NCBI GenBank assembly: GCA_016296415.1
Contig: JAEDJH010000003.1
Location: 1 to 44,404 of the forward strand
Length of the DNA stretch: 44,404 nucleotides
Reading direction: 5' to 3'
From: Clostridia bacterium
Lineage (GTDB): Bacteria; Bacillota; Clostridia; Christensenellales; CAG-138
Positions within the stretch are counted from its first letter, which is position 1; each line of letters starts with the position of its first letter. A program made the translations under genes and the position numbers. Shown piece by piece: positions 16,603 through 23,488 of this stretch. The notes beneath the pieces are model-generated. The model searched no databases. It was not told the DNA's origin and worked only from the letters and a program-made list of their open reading frames with translations.

Positions 16603-17525
16603 TAAAACTCATCTTTCGGCATTGCGCCGCCGACGCTCTTTGCGTTCGCCTCAAACAGCACCGTCAGCATATTGGCCGCAGCAGTCTTCATAGCCTCACC
16701 CGTGATGCACACTATGTTGCAGTTGGGGATGCTCTTTTTCGCTATCGCAGCCTTTTCCATTATACCATATTCCTCGATAAGCTGCGAAGCCTCCTCGATA
16801 TTTTCGTTTACAAACGCCGCAGACTCGGCATATCTTTCAAGGAACTTTGCAATTTCCTTTTCGTGCTGTTCCAAATAATCCGCCTTGACGATTATGCAGC
16901 CCTGTACAAGCTCGGCGTCGCTGACCTTCGCCCACTCCTCGGTCAGGTTGAGTGCAACACGGAGATTTTCGTTTTTGGTCATCGTTGCGGATACGTTCGG
17001 TTCGGGGAGCATGCCCAGACCTACCTCACCGGCCGCAAGCAGTGCGGCAAGCTCACTGTGCTCCGCCTTATACTCCACGGTGGCGTTTACTCCGTTCTCG
17101 CTGAGCAGGTATTCAAGCACGTATTCGGGGGTAGAGCCCTGACCGGTGGCATATATCGTCTTTCCCTCGAGCGCCGCAAAATCCGTTATCTCCTCGCCGT
17201 TTTCGAGCATATACAGCACGCCGAGGGTATTTACGGCAATTATCCTCACGTTTCCTTCAAGCTTATTGTAAAGCACGGATGCAAGGTTTATCGGTACTGC
17301 GGCAATATCGGCCTCTCCGCCTATGAACGAAGCGGTAATGTCGTCGGGGGCGGATGAGAATGTGATATTATAGTCATCTGCGTATTTATCCTTCACCTGC
17401 ACCAATCCCATCCCCGTGGGGCCTTTGAGGGCGGCGATCTCTATCTTTTCAGCATTGGCCGTGCAGCCGAGTGCGCCCATGCACAAAATTGCAGTTACAA
17501 GAATTACCGAAATCAGTTTTTTCAT
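16590..17525 (-). CDS. ABC transporter substrate-binding lipoprotein, SsuA/NMT1-like
   Basis: A 311-residue exported solute-binding protein. The signal peptide MKKLISVILVTAILCMGALGC ends in a lipobox-like cysteine at about residue 21. The mature part shows the NMT1/SsuA-like fold pattern: AALKGPTGMGLVQV, then DITASFIGGEADIAAVPINLAS, then IYATGQGSTPEYVLEYLL. This family binds aromatic or aliphatic sulfonates, taurine, nitrate or pyrimidine precursors; the ligand here is unknown. The start at ATG 17525 follows GAAAGGAA; a longer reading would put a basic stretch before the signal peptide. It lies 81 bp after the Crp/Fnr regulator gene on the same strand. Confidence 0.87.
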   Translation of the reverse strand: MKKLISVILVTAILCMGALGCTANAEKIEIAALKGPTGMGLVQVKDKYADDYNITFSSAPDDITASFIGGEADIAAVPINLASVLYNKLEGNVRIIAVNTLGVLYMLENGEEITDFAALEGKTIYATGQGSTPEYVLEYLLSENGVNATVEYKAEHSELAALLAAGEVGLGMLPEPNVSATMTKNENLRVALNLTEEWAKVSDAELVQGCIIVKADYLEQHEKEIAKFLERYAESAAFVNENIEEASQLIEEYGIMEKAAIAKKSIPNCNIVCITGEAMKTAAANMLTVLFEANAKSVGGAMPKDEFYWIG

Positions 17526-17606
17526 TGTTATATTCCTTTCTTTTAAGCGTTCCCTTTTTCGGGATACTTTGATCTTTGCCATTCCGCATTTTAGAGGAAA
17601 TTCTGC

Positions 17607-18266
17607 TCAAAGCAGCTTTATATACCTGCCGTCTCTTGCAATTCGGTTTTCGTATTCGAGCGTATCGAAGGCACGATATACCGAAGCTCGTCCCACCGAC
17701 AGCGTTTCCGCCAGCAACCCTATGCTCTGCGGCAGTATGAGCCTGCCGTTTTCGGCATTTTCCACTATATAATTCATCACCTTGTCCGTCACGGTTTTTC
17801 CGCCGAGGCTTCCTATGCGTCCGGCAAGAAAGCGTATTCTCGTGGCAAGGTATTTCATATAGTTTTCGCTTAGCGTAAACGACATACGCATCGCAGCCAC
17901 AAAAAGCGTTTGCGGAAAGAAAATTATGCGGCATTTTTTCTTCGCACGTATCTCCGTAACCGCCGCAGGTTCATCGACGAATATGTTTGCGGCGCCAAGG
18001 AGACTTCCCACGGTGAGCGTATTAACAAGCATATATTTTGGCTCGCCCAGATGAGAATCTGTCTGCCGATGAACGCAGGCCTTGCCAAGCGCCACTATTC
18101 CGAGGCGTCTGCGGCTGTCGCCCTGCGAAACCACCACTTCCCCGTCGTCGGCTTCGCACAAAACGCACTCGTCGGAACCCAGCATATATTCTATAACGCT
18201 GCGGTCAACGCCATCGAACAGCGGATGCTTTTGCAGCAGCTCCATATACTCCTTTGCGTTTTTCAT
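17607..18266 (-). CDS. Crp/Fnr-family transcriptional regulator
   Basis: A 219-residue regulator with an N-terminal cyclic-nucleotide-binding-like beta barrel (about residues 10-125), a dimerisation helix (about 126-150) and a C-terminal winged helix-turn-helix with IGLLAETLSVGRASVYRAF as the recognition segment. No N-terminal cysteine cluster of the FNR type is present. The cysteines near residues 34-38 are spaced too loosely for an iron-sulfur site, so the effector is open. The start ATG 18266 follows GAGGAGG. Its place directly before the ABC operon on the same strand suggests that it controls that importer, alone or in one transcript. Confidence 0.87.
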   Translation of the reverse strand: MKNAKEYMELLQKHPLFDGVDRSVIEYMLGSDECVLCEADDGEVVVSQGDSRRRLGIVALGKACVHRQTDSHLGEPKYMLVNTLTVGSLLGAANIFVDEPAAVTEIRAKKKCRIIFFPQTLFVAAMRMSFTLSENYMKYLATRIRFLAGRIGSLGGKTVTDKVMNYIVENAENGRLILPQSIGLLAETLSVGRASVYRAFDTLEYENRIARDGRYIKLL

Positions 18267-18289
18267 CCGAACTCCTCCTCTGCATCGCC

Positions 18290-18318
18290 AGTTTACAATA
18301 CATGGTATCCCACGTCAA
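18290..18318 (-). promoter_or_regulatory. Promoter of the Crp/Fnr regulator gene
   Basis: On the minus strand TTGACG (18313-18318), a 17-bp spacer and TAAACT (18290-18295) precede the regulator. The TCTCAAATGAGA dyad lies 9 bp upstream of the -35 box and is a candidate regulator site. Confidence 0.55.
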
Positions 18319-18478
18319 ACCTTTTCTCTCAAATGAGACAGTTTGTCGCTTTTGCGGTTATGAGAAAGTACCGCTGAGGTGGCGTATGAGAACTTTGTCA
18401 TTGTGCGGCATTCAAATTTGCATGGTTCTCGTTCGCCGTACGGCTTCGCCTGCCGTACAAACTGTATCTGCTTTGCAG

Positions 18479-18530
18479 GTTTGCGTTGCAAGTTTGCATT
18501 GCATATTTGCATTGCAGGTTTGCATTGCAC
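18479..18530. repeat. Four tandem 13-bp repeats upstream of cotJA
   Basis: Four head-to-tail copies of a 13-bp unit with consensus GTTTGCATTGCAN occupy 18479-18491, 18492-18504, 18505-18517 and 18518-18530. Copy 1 has G for A in the middle; copy 3 begins with A. A partial unit CTTTGCAG precedes them (18471-18478). A 13-bp period is not a multiple of three, so it is not a coding repeat. Confidence 0.9.
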
Positions 18531-18557
18531 ACATATCCCCCATAAACGCATATTATA
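18531..18557 (+). promoter_or_regulatory. Candidate mother-cell sigma factor promoter of cotJ
   Basis: CATATTATA (18549-18557) matches the sigma-K -10 pattern CATAnnnTA, and an AC dinucleotide at 18531-18532 lies 16 bp upstream, as in sigma-K -35 elements. Sigma-E is an alternative. It begins right at the end of the 13-bp repeat array. The match is short, so the call rests mostly on the spore coat genes downstream. Confidence 0.4.
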
Positions 18558-18610
18558 CACAAAACCGGCGCTTGCTTCCGCTTCGCCGGATTAACAAGGA
18601 GGTAGTGACC

Positions 18611-18952
18611 ATGTATAGAAGACGCAGGCCTTGCCGTTCATGCAGCTTCGGTACAAACTCATTTAACGTTGCAAGCTTTCAAGCGCCTGCCGCCTGTGAA
18701 GCCGCAAGCTTTTGCGAATGCATCGAAAACGAGCTGTCCGAGCCGGCAAGGGCTCAAAACACCGTAACATCCGACTGCAACCTGGTTGCGGCCGGTACCG
18801 CCGGCGCATCCGGCTGCGGCTGTCAGGCGGAAAAACCCGATATGCTTGCGGCGATCACCTTCCCCATCCAGACCTATTGTTCCGGCTTCTGCCCTCAAGC
18901 AGCTCTTGAGCAGGGCACGATGTTTCCGGAGCTTGTAAGGCTCTATAAATAG
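18611..18952 (+). CDS. cotJA: Spore coat-associated protein CotJA-like, cysteine-rich
   Basis: A 113-residue protein. The C-terminal third (FPIQTYCSGFCPQAALEQGTMFPELVRLYK) carries the CotJA pattern of an AL..GT.FPEL...Y ending, and the two following genes are clear cotJB and cotJC, so it is assigned as CotJA, a mother-cell protein put in the inner spore coat. The N-terminal two thirds differ from the usual proline-rich CotJA. They are basic at the start (MYRRRRPCRSC) and cysteine-rich, and the whole protein has ten cysteines. The ATG at 18611 follows AAGGAGG. An open frame continues upstream to 18254 but crosses the repeats and promoter and is not part of the gene. Confidence 0.8.
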   Translation: MYRRRRPCRSCSFGTNSFNVASFQAPAACEAASFCECIENELSEPARAQNTVTSDCNLVAAGTAGASGCGCQAEKPDMLAAITFPIQTYCSGFCPQAALEQGTMFPELVRLYK

Positions 18953-18963
18953 GAGGTTGCGCA

Positions 18964-19212
18964 ATGAGCATGACAAAATGCGAACTTAAGACTAAAATCC
19001 AGGAATACCAGTTCATACTCGTTGAACTGAATCTCTATATAGACACCCATCCCAACGATGAGGCGGCCATCACGGACTACAATACCTATTCGGCAAAGCT
19101 CTGCGAGCTTATCGATATGTATGACGAGGAATTTGAGCCGCTTGTCGGATTCGGGCATTCGCCCATGCTGGCAGGAAGCTGGCCCTGCTCCCGCTGGCCC
19201 TGGGAAAATTAG
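18964..19212 (+). CDS. cotJB: Spore coat protein CotJB
   Basis: An 82-residue CotJB-family protein. It is mostly helical in the first 55 residues (EYQFILVELNLYIDTHP and YSAKLCELIDMYDEEFEPL) and ends in the family-typical aromatic tail with two WPC/WPW motifs (GSWPCSRWPWEN). CotJB helps assemble CotJA and CotJC in the spore coat of Bacillus and clostridia. It begins 11 bp after cotJA with AGGAGG before the ATG, and ends 12 bp before cotJC, so the three genes form one operon. Confidence 0.92.
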   Translation: MSMTKCELKTKIQEYQFILVELNLYIDTHPNDEAAITDYNTYSAKLCELIDMYDEEFEPLVGFGHSPMLAGSWPCSRWPWEN

Positions 19213-19224
19213 GAGGTAAGCAGA

Positions 19225-19851
19225 ATGTGGATTTATCAGAAGACTTTAGAATACCCCGTTAACATTACCCGCCCGAATCTTCGCATGGCGAAAGCGCTGA
19301 TGGCGCAGTACGGCGGTCCCGACTCGGAGCTGGCGGCCTCCATGCGTTATCTGACCCAGCGGTTCTCCATGCCCGATGACAGGGTAAGAGCAACACTCAA
19401 CGATATAGGTACCGAAGAAATGGCACATTGGGAGATGATAGGAACGATGATTTTCCAAAGCATGCAGGGCGCAAGCTGTGCAGATCTGGAGGCGGCGGGA
19501 CTTCTCGGCTTTTACACGATGCACAACCACGGTGTATTTCCCGCAGACCCCAACGGCGTCCCCTTCACGGCATCGTATATTCAGGCAACGGGCGACCCGA
19601 TAGCCGACATCGTAGAGGATATGGCGGCAGAGCAAAAGGCCCGTGCCACCTACGAGCATCTTATGAACCTGACGGATTGTCCGCAGTATCTCAACCCCCT
19701 GCGCTTCCTGCGTGAAAGGGAGATAGTGCATTATCAGCGCTTTGGCGAATGTCTGGAGATACTCCAAAGCATCATTCCCAACAACAATGAACGCATACAG
19801 TACATAGCGAACGGCCCCGTCATCACCACCGGCGACGGCTGCTGCAGCTAA
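19225..19851 (+). CDS. cotJC: Spore coat protein CotJC, manganese catalase family
   Basis: A 208-residue four-helix-bundle protein of the manganese catalase family, which disproportionates hydrogen peroxide; CotJC sits in the spore coat. Metal-ligand patterns are visible: a Glu in DSELAASMRYL near residue 27, ExxH in GTEEMAHWEMI near residue 67, a Glu in VEDMAAEQKARATYEHL near residue 134, and ExxxH in REREIVHYQRFGE near residue 167. The length is typical of CotJC and shorter than full manganese catalases. AGGAGG precedes the ATG. The protein ends in GDGCCS. It is the last gene of the cotJ operon. Confidence 0.94.
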   Translation: MWIYQKTLEYPVNITRPNLRMAKALMAQYGGPDSELAASMRYLTQRFSMPDDRVRATLNDIGTEEMAHWEMIGTMIFQSMQGASCADLEAAGLLGFYTMHNHGVFPADPNGVPFTASYIQATGDPIADIVEDMAAEQKARATYEHLMNLTDCPQYLNPLRFLREREIVHYQRFGECLEILQSIIPNNNERIQYIANGPVITTGDGCCS

Positions 19852-19860
19852 ACCCGTCAA

Positions 19861-19893
19861 GGGACGGTACGGGTTCCCGTGCCGCCCCGTTTA
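19861..19893 (+). terminator. Terminator-like hairpin after cotJC
   Basis: GGGACGGTACGG (19861-19872) pairs with CCGTGCCGCCCC (19877-19888) around a GTTC loop, with one mismatch and one wobble. The T-tract is short (GTTTA), so strength is uncertain. It begins 9 bp after the cotJC stop. Confidence 0.5.
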
Positions 19894-19913
19894 TCCTCCA
19901 TAACGGCTTTAGC

Positions 19914-19948
19914 ATAAAAAATCGCCCACCGGTATTTTGGCGGGCGAT
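19914..19948 (-). terminator. Rho-independent terminator of the superoxide reductase gene
   Basis: On the minus strand ATCGCCCGCC (19939-19948) pairs with GGTGGGCGAT (19921-19930) with one mismatch, followed by TTTTTTAT. It lies 17 bp after the stop of the superoxide reductase gene. Confidence 0.8.
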
Positions 19949-19964
19949 AGTCTTTTATTCGCTG

Positions 19965-20342
19965 TCAGATAGCGGTTTTCCAAAGTCCGTGGAGGTTGCA
20001 GTAGGCATAGACCGCTACGGGTTTGTCCTCGCCCACGCAGAATGTCGCCTCGGGTGCATCGCCGGGCTTGAACGCTCTGCGCTGACCACCGTTTTCGGTC
20101 TCTACATATACCCACTGAATGTAATGATCGTCAGTCATGGGATGCGTCACTTCTCCAACCTTTACATGGAGAGCGCCTGACTCCGCCGTTACAACAGGCA
20201 GATGCTTTTCGTTTGACGCCTCGGTAGTGTTGGGAACGAGCGCCTCCATCTTCTGACCGCAGCACATCATGGGAACGCCTGCGTCATGGACAAGTCCGAT
20301 CAGGTTGCCGCAATGGCGGCAGATGTAAAACTTTTCTCTCAT
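19965..20342 (-). CDS. Desulfoferrodoxin (2Fe-type superoxide reductase)
   Basis: A 125-residue cytoplasmic enzyme that reduces superoxide to hydrogen peroxide without making oxygen, typical of anaerobes. The N-terminal desulforedoxin-like domain has CRHCGN and CCGQ (cysteines near residues 8, 11, 27 and 28) for the first iron. The catalytic domain has EKHLPV (Glu and His near 45-47), HPMTDDHYIQW and the C-terminal CNLHGLW, giving the four-His one-Cys iron site. The ATG at 20342 follows AAAGGAG. The upstream neighbour on the same strand, 197 bp away, is the CoA-disulfide-reductase-like gene, so the two may form an oxidative-stress unit. Confidence 0.96.
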   Translation of the reverse strand: MREKFYICRHCGNLIGLVHDAGVPMMCCGQKMEALVPNTTEASNEKHLPVVTAESGALHVKVGEVTHPMTDDHYIQWVYVETENGGQRRAFKPGDAPEATFCVGEDKPVAVYAYCNLHGLWKTAI

Positions 20343-20373
20343 TTTCTTTTCTCCTTTAAATAAATTTGTTGTT

Positions 20374-20400
20374 GCTCAACTTTGAAATACTTATTTGAGC
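20374..20400. repeat. Inverted repeat before the superoxide reductase gene
   Basis: GCTCAA (20374-20379) and TTGAGC (20395-20400) form a perfect 6-bp dyad with a 15-nt centre, about 32 bp upstream of the start codon. It could be an operator or a 5' leader hairpin. It does not match a PerR or Fur box that I recognise. Confidence 0.4.
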
Positions 20401-20539
20401 TTTTATGCAGGGGCGAGTCTGAACACGTCCGTTTTCACAGCAAAGCATTGGTAGCTTGGGATGCTGCGCCGCCTTGTTCAGCCGACCCGTTACCCACATT
20501 TTCAAACATTTTCACGATGTCCCTTACTTTTTCCGTCCC

Positions 20540-22234
20540 TCAATTCACGGCCATTCCGCAGGGGGTGGACTGTCTGTTTAACGCCTTATCGTTATGCACA
20601 GCCTCATACAGTATCATGCCGCCCGCAAAGTTGTAGGCGTCAAAGCCGTAACCCATCAGCATGCGGCTCGCTATGTAGCTTCTGAGACCGCTTCGGCAGA
20701 TAATATAGACCGGCTTTGTTCTGTCAAGCTCCTCAATGCGCTCACGCAGCTCGTCAACGGGAATGTTGATGCAGCCCTCGATATGTCCGCCGTTATACTC
20801 GGCAGCGGTGCGGGTGTCGAGCAGCGTCACTTCTTCATCATAGGCCAAGGTCTCAATATCCTCATAATACCACTGCTTTACCACGCCTTTTTTCATGTTT
20901 TCGATTATATAGCCTGCCATATTGACGGGATCCTTTGCCGACGAATACGGCGGAGCGTATGCCAGGTCAAGCTCGGCAAGCTCATGCGCCTTCATGCCCG
21001 CACGCATCGCCGTTGCAAGCACATCTATCCGCTTGTCAACGCCGTCAAATCCCACTATCTGTGCCCCAAGCAGCCGATACGTTTCTTTTTCAAAAAGCAC
21101 CTTCAGCGTCAGCATTTTTCCGCCGGGATAATAGCTTGCGTGGCTCATCGGGGAAAGTATCACCTTGTCCGTGGAAAGCCCGAGTGCATTTGCCGTTTTT
21201 TCGTTCATGCCGGTGACTGCGGCAGTCATATCGAATACCTTGATTATCGCACTGCCCTGTCCGCCCGTATAGCGGCTGTCAATGCCGCAGATATTGTCGG
21301 CGGCAATTCTGCCCTGCTTGTTTGCCGGACCCGCAAGCGGTATGTGCGTATCCTCTTCCGTCATAAAGTTCTTTATCTGCACCGCATCGCCCACGGCGTA
21401 TATGTCCGGTTCGGAAGTTTCCATCCTGTCGTTCACCACGATGCTGTTTTTAATGCCGAGCTCAAGCCCCGCCGCCTTTGCAAGTGCGGTTTCGGGCGCA
21501 GCGCCTATCGCCATGACGACCATATCCGCACGAAGCGCAGGCGCATCATTAAGGCTTACATCAATTCCGCAATCCGTGCCGGCGAAGCTCTCTACCGTAT
21601 GCCCGAGCATGAGCTTTACGCCGTTTTTGCGGATTTCCGCATGGATAAACGCCGCCATGTCGGTATCGAAGGACGCCATGAGCTGTTCCGTCGCCTCCAC
21701 GAGCGTAACGTCCATGTCAAGCCCACGCAGGTTCTCGGCGATCTCTATACCCACGAATCCGCCGCCGACCACAACAGCGGATTTCGGCTTTCTCTCATCG
21801 ACGTACCTTTTGATTTTCAGCGTATCCTCAACGGTACGGAGGGTGAATATCCTGTCATCGGCAATGCCCCCAATGTTCGGCATAACGGGCTTTGCGCCAG
21901 GTGAAAGAATGAGCTTGTCGTAGTTTTCGGTAAACACCGCACCCGTTTCAAGGTTTTTTACCGTTACAGTCTTTTCCTTGGGATTGACTGACGTGACCTC
22001 ATGGCGCACGTTCATCTTTACCCTGAAGCGATTCCAAAAGCTTGCCGGAGTCTGCAGGGTAAGCTTGCTTTCCTCCCTGATAGTGCCGCCGATGTAGTAC
22101 GGCAAACCGCAGTTGGCGTATGAGATATACCCCGAGCGCTCAAATACCGTTATTTCAGCTTGCTCATCAAGCCTGCGGATCCTTGCCGCAGCACTTGCGC
22201 CGCCCGCAACACCGCCAACAATTACAACCTTCAT
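20540..22234 (-). CDS. CoA-disulfide reductase-like FAD oxidoreductase with C-terminal rhodanese domain
   Basis: A 564-residue flavoprotein. The FAD-binding VGGVAGGASAAARIRRL is at the N-terminus, and the single redox cysteine lies in YISYANCGLPYYIGG near residue 43, typical of CoA-disulfide reductases, NADH oxidases and NADH-dependent polysulfide reductases. The NADH-binding VVGGGFVGIEIAENL is near residue 156 and the second FAD segment is EPDIYAVGDAVQ. A rhodanese domain covers about residues 460-555, with active-site CRSGLRSYIASRML. The protein ends STPCGMAVN, as many clostridial members do. The probable role is reduction of CoA disulfide, CoA persulfide or polysulfide in redox or sulfur metabolism. 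Start ATG 22234 follows GGAAGGAAGG. Confidence 0.9.
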   Translation of the reverse strand: MKVVIVGGVAGGASAAARIRRLDEQAEITVFERSGYISYANCGLPYYIGGTIREESKLTLQTPASFWNRFRVKMNVRHEVTSVNPKEKTVTVKNLETGAVFTENYDKLILSPGAKPVMPNIGGIADDRIFTLRTVEDTLKIKRYVDERKPKSAVVVGGGFVGIEIAENLRGLDMDVTLVEATEQLMASFDTDMAAFIHAEIRKNGVKLMLGHTVESFAGTDCGIDVSLNDAPALRADMVVMAIGAAPETALAKAAGLELGIKNSIVVNDRMETSEPDIYAVGDAVQIKNFMTEEDTHIPLAGPANKQGRIAADNICGIDSRYTGGQGSAIIKVFDMTAAVTGMNEKTANALGLSTDKVILSPMSHASYYPGGKMLTLKVLFEKETYRLLGAQIVGFDGVDKRIDVLATAMRAGMKAHELAELDLAYAPPYSSAKDPVNMAGYIIENMKKGVVKQWYYEDIETLAYDEEVTLLDTRTAAEYNGGHIEGCINIPVDELRERIEELDRTKPVYIICRSGLRSYIASRMLMGYGFDAYNFAGGMILYEAVHNDKALNRQSTPCGMAVN

Positions 22235-22419
22235 CTCATCCTACCTTCCTTCCGTTATACGATAAAATGTCTCCGATGTCCCTTACGTCTATATATCCCA
22301 TCCCGTTGAGAGCGTCAGCCGCTCTTCAGCGCAACCGGCAGGGGAATGCTCGTAGCGTCAAGCCGTGCCGCAAGCTGCGGCGGGGAGAATCTTCCTTACG
22401 GCATGTCACACGGCTAAAT

Positions 22420-22515
22420 AAGTGTGATTATATAGCCCACAGCTTTCGCCTTCCCTTGTTTTGTATTGCCGTCTTGACCCATCAGGACGCCTCTTTTTGT
22501 AATAATATCACACTT
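22420..22515. repeat. Distant 9-bp inverted repeat AAGTGTGAT / ATCACACTT
   Basis: AAGTGTGAT (22420-22428) and ATCACACTT (22507-22515) are perfect complements 78 nt apart. The left arm also pairs with a nearby TCACAC at 22405-22410 (6 bp, 13-nt centre to GTGTGA at 22422-22427). Competing hairpins of this kind could form in a minus-strand transcript leading to the flavoprotein gene. Confidence 0.5.
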
Positions 22516-22590
22516 TTGCATCCGAGAAAAGAGTTGGCGCAAAATTTGCAGGGGAGGTTCTCTGCCTGATTGCACACACAGGAGAGATGA

Positions 22591-22619
22591 TTGATTTGCT
22601 TTGGTTGTGTGGGTATAAT
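22591..22619 (+). promoter_or_regulatory. Promoter of the candidate small RNA
   Basis: TTGATT (22591-22596), a 17-bp spacer and a perfect TATAAT (22614-22619) form a good sigma-A-type promoter on the plus strand. The start would be near 22626. No protein gene lies downstream in this direction before the terminator at 22710. Confidence 0.6.
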
Positions 22620-22625
22620 TTTGTT

Positions 22626-22747
22626 AGACAGGCTCGTGTGATTGGTAGTCTGTCTGATTCCGGGGAAATTCTCGAGCAGGTAAAATTCAGCTTGCCAAGC
22701 AGACAAAAGCAGCCGCTTCCCTCTCGGAGACGGCTGTGCGGTTTTTA
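22626..22747 (+). ncRNA. Candidate small RNA of about 120 nt
   Basis: The predicted start (near 22626) and end (T-tract near 22741-22747) define a short transcript. Its 5' part folds as TTAGACAG / CTGTCTGA (about 22623-22630 and 22649-22656, with one wobble), and its 3' end is the 11-bp GC-rich terminator stem followed by GCGGTTTTT. No open frame with a good ribosome binding site is present on this strand. No known RNA family is recognised. It runs convergent to trmD and shares the terminator hairpin. Confidence 0.4.
22705..22745. terminator. Bidirectional terminator, trmD operon and candidate small RNA
   Basis: CAGCCGCTTCC (22710-22720) and GGAGACGGCTG (22726-22736) form an 11-bp stem with one mismatch and one wobble and a 5-nt loop. 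On the minus strand CTTTTG follows, 15 bp after the trmD stop; on the plus strand TGCGGTTTTT follows. Confidence 0.75.
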
Positions 22748-22750
22748 AGA

Positions 22751-23488
22751 TTACAGGTGTTTATCCGTTTCCTGCAGAGCGTTTTTCAAAAACTCACGTT
22801 CCTTTTGTGTAAGCTGTGCGTCTTTCAAAAGCTCCGGCCGCTTTTTCGCAGTCATGAGAATCGACTGCTCACGCCGCCATTTTTCTATGTGCGCATGGTT
22901 GCCGTTGAGCAAAACCTCCGGCACGCTCATGCCCCGAAACTCAGACGGTCTCGTATATTGCGGATATTCGAGCAGACCGTAGGAGAACGATTCATCCTCC
23001 GCAGACTCGCTGCTTCCGAGGACGCCGCCGATCATGCGTGAGATGCAGTCCACCAGAACCATTGCCGGAAGCTCGCCGCCGGTAAGCACATAATCTCCGA
23101 TGGATATTTCATCGTCCATCTTGGTCATTATCCGTTCGTCAATGCCCTCGTAATGACCGCAGAGCAAAACGAGCCTCTTTTTCTCCGAAAGCTCCCTCGC
23201 TATGCTTTGGTTAAGCACCCGTCCCTTGGGCGACATATATATGCAGTACGCCTCGTCATCCCCGACAACGGCATCCAGACAGTCGAACACGGGCTGCGCC
23301 ATCATAACCATGCCTGCTCCGCCGCCGAAGGGATAATCGTCGGTGTTTTTATGCTTTGAAGCGGAATAGTCCCTTATATTGTGAAGATAAAATTCAAGCA
23401 GGCCCTTTTCGGAGGCTCGTTTTAATATGCTCGTGCCGAAAACGCCGTGAAACATTTCCGGAAACAGCGTCAAAACGTCAATCCTCAA
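22751..23488 (-). CDS. trmD: tRNA (guanine-37-N1)-methyltransferase TrmD
   Basis: A 245-residue SPOUT-class methyltransferase that makes m1G37 next to the anticodon and prevents frameshifting. It begins MRIDVLTLFPEMF, and the knotted SAM-binding region shows LLCGHYEGIDER and SIGDYVLTGGELPAM, followed by the C-terminal tRNA-binding part with RPSEFRGMSVPEVLLNGNHAHIEKWR. The length is normal. The start is TTG 23488, overlapping the end of rimM, with GGAGGTAGG upstream; there is no ATG alternative. It is the last gene of the ffh-rpsP operon. rplS, which often follows trmD, is absent, and a terminator comes instead. Confidence 0.96.
   Translation of the reverse strand: MRIDVLTLFPEMFHGVFGTSILKRASEKGLLEFYLHNIRDYSASKHKNTDDYPFGGGAGMVMMAQPVFDCLDAVVGDDEAYCIYMSPKGRVLNQSIARELSEKKRLVLLCGHYEGIDERIMTKMDDEISIGDYVLTGGELPAMVLVDCISRMIGGVLGSSESAEDESFSYGLLEYPQYTRPSEFRGMSVPEVLLNGNHAHIEKWRREQSILMTAKKRPELLKDAQLTQKEREFLKNALQETDKHL

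Larger units (their letters stand above)
18267..18610. other. Divergent intergenic region, Crp/Fnr regulator to cotJA
   Basis: This 344-bp gap holds the minus-strand promoter of the regulator, a dyad TCTCA-AA-TGAGA at 18327-18338 just upstream of its -35, a 7-bp inverted repeat (18438-18444 and 18452-18458), the 13-bp tandem repeat array (18479-18530) and a candidate sporulation promoter for cotJ. I see no credible gene in it. Confidence 0.7.
22235..22750. other. Large intergenic region with inverted repeats and a candidate small RNA
   Basis: This 516-bp gap has no recognisable protein gene. On the plus side it has a sigma-A promoter at 22591-22619 and a bidirectional terminator at 22705-22741, enclosing a possible small RNA. 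On the minus side it has a 9-bp inverted repeat (22420-22428 and 22507-22515) and a 22-codon ORF with a GAGG site (22414-22482). A longer weak ORF (22482-22706, minus) overlaps the small RNA and is probably chance. Confidence 0.6.

Noticed and set aside
18254..18610. Upstream extension of the cotJA frame
   Set aside because: The frame crosses a non-triplet 13-bp repeat array and the probable promoter, and a strong AAGGAGG with ATG lies at 18611.
20435..20542. UGA readthrough (selenocysteine) at the end of the flavoprotein gene
   Set aside because: The frame continues for 37 codons after the UGA, but the protein already ends in the usual PCGM-type terminus and no selenocysteine insertion hairpin was seen.
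22482..22706. 74-codon minus-strand ORF in the trmD-flavoprotein gap
   Set aside because: TTG start, no clear Shine-Dalgarno, no family resemblance, and it lies antisense to the candidate small RNA. It ends in a TGATG overlap with a 22-codon ORF, which keeps a small doubt.
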